The position numbers were made by a program, and so were the translations under genes. 64,000 nt of DNA from NCBI GenBank assembly GCA_013397865.1, contig VZTI01003643.1, positions 705,129-769,128 of the forward strand. Reading direction: 5' to 3'. This document shows positions 24,999-37,800 of this stretch, in pieces (positions within the stretch are counted from its first letter, which is position 1; every line of letters begins with the position of its first letter). The notes beneath the pieces were generated by a model. That model did not search any database. It was not told the origin of the DNA and saw only the letters and a program-made list of their open reading frames with translations. This DNA comes from Struthidea cinerea (Eukaryota > Chordata > Aves > Passeriformes > Corcoracidae).

Positions 24999-27900
24999 GA
25001 GGGGAGAATGTTTTCTGTGCCTCCCGTGGGTGCTTTAGTTATGCAAACATCCCGCTGGCCGGGTGAGGGCTGGGCTCCCTGGGCTGGGTGCCTTTGCTTT
25101 GCCTCTTGCGGTTTCTTCCCCTGCCTTTTCATCCAGTGAAGAAAGGGCACAGATTTATTTATTTTAATTAACCAACACATAGATTTCTTTTAGATTTTCT
25201 TAGGTGCTGGCGGAGGGCATGGAGTGGGGAGGCTTGGGGACGCTCTGTCACAACTTGCTGCTCAGCGTTCTTAGGAAATAATAATTTTTCGTCCCAAAAT
25301 CCAGGCTGTTTGTCCCAGCTCCATTCCCTAAACCGTTCCTGTTACCGTGGCAGAGATACTCAGGAGCCCAGAGCTGGTTTAGACCTTCATCCACCCCGAC
25401 AAGGGACGTGCAGCTCACTCCCCCCATGGCTCCATCCTTCCCCCGAGCATTTTCGAGGTGCACCTGCTGTCCCTGGCTCTTCGCAGTGATTTTGGACAGA
25501 TCCTGGTGGAATTTATGGTGGAGTTAAACAGAACACGTTCAGATCTTTCACTTTGCAGCCAGAGATTTTTATAAAATAACAGATATTTTCGGGGTGTTTC
25601 ATAGAGAATGTTGTTTAAATCAAGGGGGGCGTGCAATTCTTTCCTTGTGCTGAAAAAAAAACCCCTACAAAACCCCGTTATTTTTTGTAAGGACGCTGGT
25701 TAACCACAGAAGAAACCCTGCAATGCAGATGGTGCCCAAAAGCACCAAGTATAGCACAAGATTTGGCTTCTTCTGTAAGACTTGTTAACTAAAACACATA
25801 TTGGATCCTATTGGGCTTCTTGCAGAAAAATCTGATTTCCTAGGTGGATTTGGCAGGAAGTTTGTAGGGTATCACACAATATGGGGCTTCTTCCACCCCT
25901 GCTGCCACCTCCTCCTCTCACAGCGTTGCTCCCAAAATTGTTGTTGCTGTGGAAAGCCCAGGAATCTTTCTCACTTGAAATATTTTATTCCGTGCTGTTG
26001 TAAGGGGAGAGTGAGGCTGTCAGGGCTGCCCGGTGGCGTTTGGAGTTTCCTTTTTTCCCCTGTTTCTTTCCTTCTGTGGGATCTGCCTTTTCCCTAGCAG
26101 GTGGAGGAGGAGGAAGGCCGGGCTGCTACCAGTCCCCGGTGGGAATGTGATAGAGGATTCCATTAAAACCTTGGTTAATTGGTGACTGTCTGCACTGATC
26201 AGTCTGGGTTTGAGGAACTCCATGGGTGCCTCTCCCGGGAGCTGTTTTACTGCAGGAAGGATAAATCCAGCTCAGGACAGGGACTTGCACAAGAAGAAAA
26301 GTGCTGCCTGGAAAAAAAGGCCAAAACTGGGGCGGGAAAAAAGGAATTTATTCCTTTCCTTTAATCGTGCTCGAGTTTATGTTGGATGCAGCTCCCGGCG
26401 CTGAGTGTGACAGTGCTTTGCTGATATTTTATCCTGCCTCTCGCCAGATCAGCTCTAAAAGAAAAGATGAGAATGCAGGTTTTTTGCAGAATCTCGGTGA
26501 AACGCGGTGTGGTGGGTCAGGACAGAGGCAGCACAGGGGGCTGCCTGAAAATGTCTCTCCAGCTTGTTGCTGTTTGTTATGCTTGGCATGCAGCACAAAC
26601 TCACGGAAAAGTGCTGGAATTACCCTTGGCAGTGAAATCCTTCTGCTTAGCGCGGTCTGTGGCGCTTGCCTTTGTTTTAAGAAGTTTTTCCACTCCAGTT
26701 TTCGGTGTGGTGCTTCCCTTGGATGTGGCACTGCAGTTGCATTGCTCTGTCATCTTCTGTCTCCTTTTCTTCCTCTTACTTTTATCTGTCCTTGTCTGTC
26801 TTGTCCTTCACTCCAGCAGAAACAAAACGCCCTTTGTGGCTGTAAACCCGGCGTGCCAAATACTTGGAATGACTGTAGCGCTGCACGAGTGAATGTAAAA
26901 CATAAAAGAGCCAGTAAATTCCTTTTAATGCCATCCTATAACAACAAGAATTCCCATTTTAATAACGGGGGCAGTGGAAGGGCTGACCTCGTTGTTTGAT
27001 GCAACCATTAACTTGCTTGGCTGGGTCCAGAGATTGTGTGTTTAGCTCTGCAGCCATTTAGTGTTAATGATGCTGCATTCATTAACATCCCAACGAGAGC
27101 GCTTTGCTCCTCGTCCTGGGGCAGATTATTCGGTTACCTGAGTCCCTGCTTCAATCCGGGCTGGAATTGAGCTGTTTTATTGCCTTTGTTGTGCCCCGGG
27201 GAGGGAAGGACGCTGGGAGCACGCGGATTGTGCTGGGGCTGCTCTTCGCACTCGCTCTCTGCCCCACACGCAGCTGAATAAATCATTTGGTGTCACCTTA
27301 TCTGCACAAGGTGGCCCAGAAGATTCTGTGAAGGTTTTGTGTCATTTCCAGCTGAATTTCCTGGTTTTACTCCTTTGTCCTGGTTTTACCTCCTTTGCGA
27401 GAATTCCCTTCGCTCATTCCTACGCTCCGCTTTGCTGGTGGTTGGGGTTGTTACGTGGAATTATTCTGAGCCTAACAGATTTCTCTGCACTGCCTTTTCT
27501 CCTTAGAGATGAAAGAGCACAAACCATAAATGAGGGAATATTAGAAAGAGTAATGATTTGATGGATAATTTCAAAAGAAAGAGACTGGACTTCAGGAACC
27601 ACTTTGAATTTGGGGCACTTGTTGATCATAGTGGGGAGGTGTGGAGTGAAAATGAAGCAGCACAGATCTGTAAACTCTCAGAACATAACTGCATCTCCTG
27701 CTCCGTATTCCTGATTTTTATGGTGGATCCAGCTGATCTCCAGAGGCTGCAGCAAAGCTTCGTTGTACACCTGAAATAGGTTGGGGACAGCGTGAGCAGC
27801 CTCCAAGGGTTTGGGTTAGTGATTTGTGTGTATGGAAAACATCCAGCAGGGCTTGTTCCTGGGATCCAGCTCCATTCTTTATCTGGGAATTGGGCATCCT

Positions 27901-28332
27901 GCTGCCAGGGCCGGGCTGTGCCCACCTCCCAGCAGCTGCCAGGCACAGCCTCTGCCCTGCAAGTGGGTCAGGTATTATCCAGCTCCTCCTTTGCCCCTCG
28001 CTGGGCTGTGCTGGACACGTCTGTGTGGAAATCCGAGCTGGCAGCTGTCCAAGGGGATCCCGGATTAGAGTCTGGAGCACCAGGCCATTGTTGGAGAGGC
28101 AGCTCCTGCCCCTGAGCTGGGTGTCAGAGGAGCCAGTGCATCTGTTCCCATGGCAGGGCCTTCATTCTTGGGGATATCTTTCAGTGTGTGGCATCTGCAG
28201 GAAGGCTGGAGACCCTGATGCTGAGTGAGAAGTGGAAAATAACCCTAAGAAGGCTGGCAAAGGGACTTCCCATTCCATTTGAGGGTCTGTACAGCTGGGA
28301 GCTGGCAGTCTGCGAATCTGGGGTGAAAATCA
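24999..28332 (+). other. NCAM1: intron stretch, no gene
   Basis: No supported feature. The segment 26880-27110 has several TTAAT/CATTAAC cores and no repeat signature, so it is a weak candidate for a noncoding element. An open frame of 232 codons at 26301-26999 is judged spurious (see rejected items). Confidence 0.55.
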
Positions 28333-28471
28333 TGGAACTGATGAATGGTTTGGGCTGGAAGGGACCCTAAATCCCATCCAGTGCCACCCCTGCCATGGGC
28401 AGGGTCACCTTCCCCTATCCCAGGGTGCTCCAAGCCCCATCCAGCTTGGCCTTGGACACTGCCAGGGATGC
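28333..28471 (-). mobile_element. CR1 LINE 3' fragment, minus strand
   Basis: Reads as the complement of a CR1 tail: ATGGTTTGGGCTGGAAGGGAC at the left (3' end), then CATCCAGTGCCACCCCTGCC, GGGCAGGGTCACCTTCCCC and CTTGGCCTTGGACACTGCC. It is truncated at its 5' side and non-coding. Confidence 0.8.
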
Positions 28472-31400
28472 TTTTTTTGAATGCTCTCCCTGTGGGTACA
28501 GGAAAGAAAAGGCTTCAAACCCAAAACCATCATGGTAATGATGAGTTAGTGAGGGAGTCGTATTTGTTTGGAAGAACTGGGGTAATTTTGCCGTCAGGAA
28601 ATTAGAAGGCATTTTGGTGGGTTGTGGGGTGGTACAAAGAAATGCTGAAACTCTCTGAGTGGGATCTGGAGAGTGGAGCAAGGGCCTCTCCTACATTTCT
28701 GATCCCAGCAAAGAGTGAAGAGGCAGATCCAGCAGGGAAGGTAGTGCTGAATTCCATCTGGGTTGGGTTGGGTTTCCCCCCTTTTTTTCCTGAGATTGCA
28801 AACGTAGATTTGTTTCCAGTGTTCCGCAGGAATCTGCTGTGGCATTTTTGGGGTCATCATGCCCAAAATGAGGCCAGTATTCAGAGAGGATTCGCTGTTA
28901 GTGCCAGCTCTGCCTCCTGCTTTGGAAACTCCTGGTTTGGGTTTTCATTTTGGACTGACCCAAGCAGAACAGAAGCCATTTAGGATGAGTGGACAAGTTT
29001 TTCTTTCCCATCCAGTGGCTCTGGGATAAGGAATGTTGATTATTTTACCTCTCTGGTCTGCATTGTGTTCGTGCTTCTTGTACCCTGACCGAGCTGTTTT
29101 TTTTCTCCTGGGGAGGGGCCACGTCCATGGGATTTCATTGTGGGATCCAGGAATACAGTGTGGCTCAAAATAAACCCCTCCACGCTGGGAGAGAGCTTCC
29201 CAGCCCCACTGTGGTCTTCATTCCAGCAGAGCAAGCAGTTGTTAGTGGCAGGAGAAATCTCTCCCAGAGATGCAGAAATAGCAGTGTCAGAGCCGGGCAG
29301 CTGTGTGGGGGAACTCAAGCGGGCACGGGGCAGGGGCCCCATCTGTGCCTGATAAAAAATGTAGGGAGAGAAAGCACGGAGAGGTGGAGGGCTGGGAGGT
29401 GGCTGCTGCCTCCTTCCCCTGCTCCTTTTCTGCATCTTCCCAGAATCTCAGAGTATCCTGAGCAAGGATCAGCAAAGCCCAGCTCCTGGCCCTGCGCAGA
29501 CACGCCAAATCCCCCCCAGCAGAGAGGGGCTTTGTGCAGCATCTCCCAGCACGGGCTCCAGCCTGGTTCTCCAGGTGAAATTCCTGATGCACCCTGAGAC
29601 ACCCGAGCAGCTCACGGGGGAGTTCTGCTTCACTGGAACTGTTTCCACCTCTAGAGAAGTTCAGAAATGATGTGGTGTAATTTAAGGCAGTAGATCACGA
29701 GGTATTTTTAGGAAGAGTTTGAAGCCGTGCTTTGCATTGCTTTCCCGTGAAAGTCGCAGAGCGGAGGGCTGAAGAATTTGTCAGTTTTTCTGGATTTGTG
29801 ACACAAACCCCATGCTGTAACGGGGATTATTTGAGTGGAACCAGCTCATGGGTGGGAGGTGGTTGAGCTGGAAGTTTGTGGACCTTGATGTCTTCCAGGC
29901 ATTCTGATGGAAGTGGCCATCTCAAACCTGTTGCTTTCACTGGCAGAAAATGAATATTGCTTTTCCGTCTGCTGAACTAGCTTTGATGTCAGTTCTTTCT
30001 TCCTCATCAGGCATCCTGGAAAATGGGAACATAAAGTCCTTTTTGCCCTTCCATGGCCATTAACCCTGTGTTGTGTGACTGAGTCCGAGCCCTTTCTGAA
30101 TCAGAGTGGAAAATGCTCCTGTCCTTGGGTGCAGTGATAATTCCTGGCGCTGGGTGGGTAATGGATGGCTCAAGTTTGTGCTTGGATTTTTGGAGAACTT
30201 AATTGGAATGAAAGAGGGCAGGGTTGGAATCGTACATTGTGAGTGCCTGACTTGGAGGCACAAGGAAATTGGGTTTAATTTGACTGAAATAAAGGCAATT
30301 TCTTGGCTGTCCTGAAGTATCAGAATCCAGATTATCCACAATCAGTATTGGGGCTGAACTAAGATGTTCCTGGCAGGTTTTGCCTTCATTCCTTCCCGGA
30401 ACCTTTGAAGGAGCAGATAAGCAGAGTGGTGCTTTCTGATATTAAAATATATGGTTTAGGAGGGAAAAAAGCCCCATCCATGTGTAATTCAGGAAACTGG
30501 CAGGAATCCCAGTTTTCATGGACAGTTACAAAGGATTATTTCATGTGCTTGGTGGGCAGGGGATGAAGGGAGGATGTCTGAAGACATGTTTTCCTTTTTT
30601 TTTTTTTCTATAAGGAATGTTCAGTTCTCCACTTTTATTGCCACTAAAGGATGTCAGGGACATTGCTCATTCTGTCAAGATTTTCTCCTGCAGCCTAGAT
30701 CTGTTCTTTGTTCTTTCTGCCCTTACTTGCCCCAGTTTCCACCATTTACTGTTCATTCAGTCAAATAAACTCAGTTTTTGATTTGTGTGGGGATTTTTTC
30801 CTGGTCTGTGTTGATAGGGCAGGGGTTTTATAGCCAAGTTTTCTCAGGGAAAAGGTGATATCCTGAGCTCTGTTTTGTGGGAGATGGTGAGAAAAGGACC
30901 TTGCAAATAACCGGAGGACTGTAGATATTGAGGAACACAATTTATTGGAAATTTACTGTTTGATGTTTATTCTTTAATGGCAGTTGTTGGGAAGAAGGAG
31001 TTCCAGTTTCATCCATGCTCTTCAGCACATCCAGAACCTTCTGCCCCGGCTGGTTTCATGCTGCCTGCCCACACATTTGTTGATGGGCAATGCTGTGTTG
31101 TCCCAAATTAAGTTTTGTACCGATCAGATTCCTTTTTCCAGCCTGAAATGAAACGTGGAGTTTGCCACGTGTCAATTTTTCCTCATGTTCCGGGTTCTTT
31201 GGTTGGGAAATGGGGGCTGGGACTTGGGCTGGAAAAACCAATATTGGCTCTGGGAGGTGGAGATAAAAGCAGGATACTGTATCTGGGACACGGAGACAGT
31301 TGTGCATCTCACTGCTCCCTGGGGATGGTTTAAAGTAAAGAGCAATTAATGATGGTGATGGCAGGAGGGTTTCAGTGGTGCAGGAGTTGTGCTATTTTCA

Positions 31401-31885
31401 GCCACGGCTGTGCAGCGACGCTTGGGTTTGTCCTTCCAGCAGAGCCCCTGCATCGATCCCCGCTGTGTCTCTGGGTTTGGGTTTTGTCATTTCGAGGGCA
31501 TTTTCATTCTGCTGCCGCTCTCAGAGGACGTTTCTCTCACTCCTGCTGCCTTTTTTGGGCCGTTGTTCTGTATTCCAGAAGGGTGCTGCTGTTCTTGTGC
31601 TGTGGCTTCACACCCTGGAGAGGAGCAGGGAGCGTGGGAGGGGAGGAATCCAGCAGGAATCCTCAGGTGGTTTAAAGGTCTTTGCCCTCACAGATCACTG
31701 AGCATCTCCTTCCCCTCCTGCTCCCTTTCAGTGTGTAGTTCTTATAATTGCAAGAAAAACATTGTAAGTAGCAGGAAAATGTGGTGAACCCGATTGATTG
31801 CATGGGAGTCCTGTTGTTAACAGTAGTCAAACACATCTGAGTTCAAAATCATCTCGAGATTTTGGGACTTGCAGAAGTTATCCCA
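28472..31885 (+). other. NCAM1: intron stretch, no feature
   Basis: No supported gene or repeat family. A short T-rich tract lies at 30595-30608. Confidence 0.6.
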
Positions 31886-31994
31886 GAACATCCTGGATTG
31901 GAAGGGACTCAGAAAGGTCACCAAGTCCAACCCCTGGCCCTGCAGGACCCCCCAGCAATCCCACCCTGTGCCTGGCAGTGTTGTTCTTGCCAGA
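31886..31994 (-). mobile_element. CR1 LINE 3' fragment, minus strand
   Basis: Contains GGATTGGAAGGGACTCAG, AGGTCACCAAGTCCAACCCC, TGGCCCTGCAGGACC and CACCCTGTGCCTGGCAGTGT, the complement of the CR1 3' region. Boundaries are approximate and the CR1 terminal octamers are missing. Confidence 0.7.
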
Positions 31995-34777
31995 ATTCAG
32001 GAAATCCATGTGTAGAATTAAGGAAATTCATGTACACGAGGCAGCTGTAGAAGACAAAAATCCTCAGGCCTCACGGAGCACTCCCAGCCATTAGCAAATA
32101 GGGGTCAGGTGGAGTCTGTCCCTGGATATTCATTATCCTAGGGATTAACCTTGCCTGCTTCTATTTCCAAAGCTGCTCCTGCCCGTGGTTGCAGTCCAGG
32201 TATTGCCCCTGGCTCATCCCTGCCCTGGAGGTGCCACGGAGCAGGGGCCTGGTGCAAAATGCTCTTTACACTGCAGACAAAGCAGCCCCTCCTCTGGAAG
32301 GCTTAGCTGCAGCTCCAGGCTGGGTAATCCCCAGTGACAGTGCCTATTTAGGGAGCACATCTCAATAAAAGGGTCTGGGATCTGAGGGTGCAGAGCAGGC
32401 ACCGAAAATCTCCAGACATGAGGTGGCAGTGCTCAGTATTGGGGCATTTGTACATCTGAATGAGGGTCTGGGAGTTGAGGTTTTTCATGGAGCCTGAGAG
32501 GGAAAAACTTTAGAGAAATCCTGCCTTGGACCCTTAATTAATGCCCCAATATTCTGAAAGTCGTGGTTACCACTCTAGTGTTTAACTCTTTCTGTTGTAG
32601 TGCCACTAATTTCAAGCTTTTTCGGACAGCAGTTGGACCAAATTGTTCTGGTATTTCCCTCCTGTCAGGAGAACTTCTGGAGAAGACAGAAAAAATGGGT
32701 GTGCAGCAGAGTGCAAAGCTGGGAGAAAAGCAGAGTGCTGGACTGATGTGTGTGGCTTGCCCAGCCTGGTTTTGCTTCCCTGGGATTATAGATGTGTGCT
32801 TACATTTTGGTCATTAAGTTTGGTGGAGCCGCAGTGGTTTTAGCACAGATTAAAAGCCTTTATGGATTTAATACAAGGCGGCCTCTTGGTCATGGCAGTG
32901 ATGAGCTGTGGCTTAGGCTGTGTTCTCAGAATTTACAGCCTGCACCCGTTATTCCCCTCCTGGAGGGCTCCGTTTGATGGGTATTTTCTGTGTGAAGAGT
33001 AAATTGAACATGCTGAGCACGTGGGGCCTGAGGCCACTGCTCTGACTTCAGTCAAACCCAGAGAGACCAATGCACCAAGGAGATGGAAATCGGAATATGG
33101 CACTGAAGGAGTAAAGGAACCGCCTCTGAGGCATGTTTGTGCCCTGTGTGTTTGGATCTGTGTGGAGAAGATGAATCTCTCTGTGTGTGCCTTCTTTACT
33201 TTACTGGGGTTTTTTCAGAGATCTGTTCCAAAAGCAGCGTCACGGGAAGCACCCAGCAGCAGCAGCAGCAGGAGTCTGGTTCTCTTTTGTTCAATTGTCC
33301 CTATATCTTGCATTTTACTGCGTAAGGAGAGGTGTGAAAATCCAGTTGTGTTTGTTTGGAGTGCACCGGACGTTTTCTTGGAGTAAATTCTTGCAAGTGT
33401 TGGAGTCAGTTATTGCAAGGAGGGTCGTGCTTGTAGAGACCAAGAGAGGTTCAGAGCTGAACTCCTGACAGTTCTCTTAATTTTGGAGCACAAATGCTCA
33501 GCTGGAACGTTCTTTGTCTGCCTTGCATAACTTACGAGTTGCAGTGATTAAATTTCTTGTGTTTGTGGGGCTGAATTCTCCCTGGGTTTCCAGGAGATTT
33601 CCCAGAGGACAGTGGGTGAGGCGTTTTCTTGGCTCCTGGCAATTTGGGGAGTGTTTATCCTGTCAGTCACAGCTGATGCTTAAGGCCTTTGGATACCCTG
33701 GCTGGGTTCAGATTATCTTTGTTTCTTCCCTGGCATCACCTATTTTTGAGCTTCTGGAGCTGTAAATGATGTCTAAATTTGGGGTTTGGAATTCCTGTTC
33801 TATGCCTTGGAGTGGCTGAGTGAGGAGGGGCTCTGATTTATTGCCTTTACCTTGGCTTTATCCTGCCAGCCAGAGAGTTAAAGCAGTGGTGAGCAGCAGA
33901 GAGCAGTAAACAAGCTCCGTTCTCTCTTGCCTGAAGGGATTTTTGGTTCCTCTGCTTGCTGAGCAAATAGGGCAGTGTATTAGCATGTTTCTCTTCCCAG
34001 TCTTTTGCCTTCTGTTTTCATTATATTAATATTTGGGGTTTTATTCAGTGGATGCTATTAATGGTTCTGACAGTCCTGATGATATTCTGGAGGTTCTGTC
34101 AGTGTTGCAAAAGGGTTTGCAGTTAACACACACTTGAAATGTTACCCACAAATTACAGTGGTATTTCCAGAGGCACTGATGTTTTTAGCAAGTCCCCAAA
34201 TTCCCAGAAACGTCTTCCTGTGACAGTGCTTTGGCCATGGGGTGAGGTGGTTTTCTTCATCATCACTGAAGGCTTGTCTAAAAAACGATAAAAATTACCA
34301 ATACTGACATGTGCTCTTGTTCTTTTGCCTCCTCGTGCCTTCTGCTCTTCCCATGTGGCTTTAGTTAGTGAAGCAGCCTTCCCATGTTTTTAGTGTTAAT
34401 TAATTTATTAATGAAATTTCTCCTTCATCTAATGTAGCAAGGAAAAATGAGGCTGTTTAATCTTAGGCTGTGAGGCAGCTTTGGTAATTCCTGTTCCTTA
34501 CAGAGGAGTCAGGCTAAGTCTGTGATTTTCAGCTCAGTCTAAACTATCCAGTGATACTCAGCTACCACAGAAATCCCAGGTCCCACCAGGTATGAAAGAT
34601 TAATTGACACATTAAATAAACTATTGATTTCTGACCCTTCACACTTGGCAAAGATGGCTCCAGATACGGATTTAAACTACTGAAATCTATAGCAGTCTCT
34701 CCAAAGCACGTTTGTGAGCCACAGCTCATGAGAGGCTGTAAGTCTCTGAAATGCAGGTGGAATATTTGATGTTTTCC
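31995..34777 (+). other. NCAM1: intron stretch, no gene
   Basis: Nothing recognised except a six-unit CAG tract at 33254-33271. The DNA at 34000-34110 and 34380-34420 is AT-rich. Confidence 0.6.
33254..33271 (+). repeat. (CAG)6 trinucleotide tract
   Basis: Six perfect CAG units in intronic DNA. No supported reading frame runs through it. Confidence 0.9.
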
Positions 34778-34895
34778 CACTGCCAGAGGGCAGGGTTGGA
34801 TGGGATATTGGGAATAAATCCTCCCCTGGGAGGGTGGGGAGGGCCTGGCACAGGTTGCCCAGAGCAGCTGTGGCTGCCCCATCCCTGGAAGTGTT
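34778..34895 (+). mobile_element. CR1-type LINE fragment
   Basis: Contains CACTGCCAGAGGGCAGGGT, TGGGATATTGGGAATAAAT, GGTGGGGAGGGCCTGGCACA, GGTTGCCCAGAGCAGCTGTG and CCCCATCCCTGGAAGTGTT, a common avian CR1 subfamily block. The 3'-terminal part is absent. Confidence 0.75.
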
Positions 34896-37800
34896 TGCTC
34901 TGCTCTTCTTTTAACCAAAACAGAGGAGCGAGGTTTGTTTTCCTCCTGAGAATTCCAGTATGAACCTGTGATAGGCAAAGGGAGAAATTACTCGGCGATA
35001 TGGGATGGAATGAATGAGCTGGAGCTGGAATGTGCCTTCCTCGAGTGAATCTGGTAACTGCAGGGAATGTTACACTGGAGTTCATCATTTCTGTGGAGCA
35101 AATCCTGAATTTCAGGCTTTGCAGCTGGTTCAGCTTTAACCATTGCTAAAAACACCTCCCCCGAACTAAATCACCACATAAAGAAGGCTGGGGAAGAATT
35201 ATTTTCAGCCCTTCAGAATCAAATCTCCGGCTAGGAACGCTCCTAGGGCTTGACTGATGGGCTGTGGGGGAAACGGAGCTTGCAGGGAGTAGGGATTGCT
35301 TCCTTTGAGGAATTCCAGGGAGCTCCCTGGAGCCTCGGGGTTGTAGCTACTCCTGCCTTACAAATGCAGTAATTCTGTGTTCCCCTGAAGGATGCAGTTT
35401 GTGCTGCTCAGCACACTGCCAAGACAAACTGGCTGCAGCAAGATTAGGCTTGAATCCTGAGCTTTTACAAATCCTGTTTTTCTCATCTTCTCCGGCTTCT
35501 TCCCACAATGCAGCGTCACCCACCCAAATTTCTCTTTCGGCAGTGGATTGTAAGTTGCTTGGTTTTTAATTAAAATTGTCCGTACTCTGATTTAATGGCT
35601 CCATAAAGCATCCTGGCTTACCCTGCCTCAGGTAAATGAAAATATTTGCTGTGGTAAATAGGACTATTAGTTTTATGATCCATAGCAATAAAAAGCTTTT
35701 ATCAAGAATGTCATCAAAAGAGGCATAAAATTGTGTTCCATGTAAAACAACGGAGTTGTCTGAGAAGTTTTACTGTGATTCATAAATTTCTGTAGGAAAA
35801 GGTGTTAACAGTGTCATTTTTTTTGTGTGCCTTGTGGCCATTTAAAAATTAAAAGCGCTTGTGAGCAGATCTTGTACATGGAAAGGATGGGGTCGCAACG
35901 TGGACATAATAGGAATTATTCCCTTTTCCCTGCACGGATTCCCTGCATCAGCTTGGACATGCCACTTTGTTCAGAAGCAGAATAATTCTGTCTGAAATGA
36001 AGCAGAGGAGAAAGCTCTCTGAATTCCCTGGCTGTGTTTTCGTGGTGCCACAGCTGCCTGGGCCCCTGATTTCAGCTGTGTAGCCAAGCTCATCTTTCCC
36101 TGGCATGGTGCGGTGTGAAACAGTCCACAGGCATCTGCAGGAGGGCAGAGATGGATGGGTGGAGCTGGATTTGGGCTGGGAGAGCCCCCTTGTCCCTTGG
36201 AGGGTGTGTTGGGTGAGACCCACAGGGCAGGCAGGTTCCTCACTGCCCAGGTTGTGCTGTTTTATAGAATAATTTGAATTATGTTTGGTTTAAAAGTGAG
36301 CAGCGTCTGGTTTTCTTACAGCAGTGAGTGAATTACCCTGCTGCCAGCCCCAGCATCCACCAGGTCCTACTGGAAATGGGGATTTTCATCCCCTACATCC
36401 ACCTCGGACCTGCTGTGGGGGTACCGCATCCTCCAGCTGTGGGCAGAACTGGCAGAAGGGTGGCTGGAGCCAGAGCCCTGCCCAGGACCAGAGCTCCCCT
36501 GGCTCTGGGGTGCTGTGCCAGAGCCGAGTCCTTCCCCAAACCCCTGTGGGTTTGGAACTGGGACGGTGCAGGGCAGGGGATGCTCCCTCTGTGCCTGTTG
36601 GCACATCATGGGGTGTTCAGGAGCAGGGTGAGGAGCATCCCTCACATCCAGGGCCGCCAGCTGGGGTTCGGTGTGTTTATTTGGGGATGCTCCTCCCCTA
36701 AAGGTGGCTTGGGCCACGTCTTTCTCCCGTGTTCTGCTGTGGCACCGTGCTGAGCTGCTGCTCTCTCCCCGCATCTCCACGATCTGATATTCCCCAAAGG
36801 AACCGGCAATCCCCTCCTCCAGTTCCTGGCAGATTTAGGGAGGGTTGCCATGGCGATGGGGGAGGAATTGGATCTGCAGCCCAGCTGGGATCAATCCCAG
36901 CTGCTGCCTCCTCCTCCTGAGCAGTCAGCGTATTTTTAATAAAGTGACCGTGTACAGGAGCCTTGTCTTTGTCTTGTTAAGCCTTTGTTGTGTATTAAAT
37001 CCCGAGGGCTTTCGCCATAATCTGCTTCGCTCACAAGCTTTACAAATCCCGCCCTTACTCCACGAGCTGTGGCCGTGAGATCCAGGAGATATTTCTTTCC
37101 TGATGGTTTTTATTTCTGGAATTATTTTAATTGGTGAATCGTTGCTAGAAATGAAGGAAATTAAAGGTACAGCCTGTGGGAAGGGAGCCAAGGGTTCAGT
37201 CCCAGCCGAATCCATCCATGCTGTGCTTTATTTGCCCAAATATTTTTGATGGCTTTTTGATTTTGCGTTTTCTCTGGGCTTCGCTCGCGTGTTGTGGTAG
37301 TGCATCGTTAGCTGGGTTACCTGTGACAGGAGCACAGGGATTCCCGCCCCTGGAGACACCCTCCAAGGCAAACCCCATCCCGATTCCCTGCCTGGGGTCA
37401 CAGTGAGAGTGGTGCCTGGCAGGAAGAGCCCTTAGAGCTGAGTTTAGCCCTTGATGGGGCTCCAGAGGTAACCCAGGAGCAGCAATGGGGACACATCACT
37501 GGGGATCCGAGTCTGGAATGACCCCAGTGCTGGAGTGAGCGAGACCAAAAGGTCTGAGATCCTTCCGAGGCTCAAATTGGGGCCTTTTGGGGTCAGTGGT
37601 GAAGTGACAGGGGCTGTGAAGCAGCAATGGTTTTGTGGGAAGGGAAGGACGTGAGGGGATGGGCTCCCATTTGTCTGAGGGAATAGAACCCCATGGGAAA
37701 TGTGTGACTGAGTGTATTCAGTGTTCCAAGACATTCCTTCTGTGGAGCCAGACACACCTTCCAGAGCAGGGCGGGCATCAGTATTCCTGTTTCTGGAGCG

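Noticed and set aside
26301..26999. 232-codon open frame on the + strand
   Set aside because: No recognisable domain, repetitive Leu/Cys/Ser composition, no promoter or splice context, and it sits in intron DNA where other meaningless frames are also long.
33254..33271. CAG tract as a polyglutamine coding segment
   Set aside because: Only six units in intronic DNA, with no supported exon around it.
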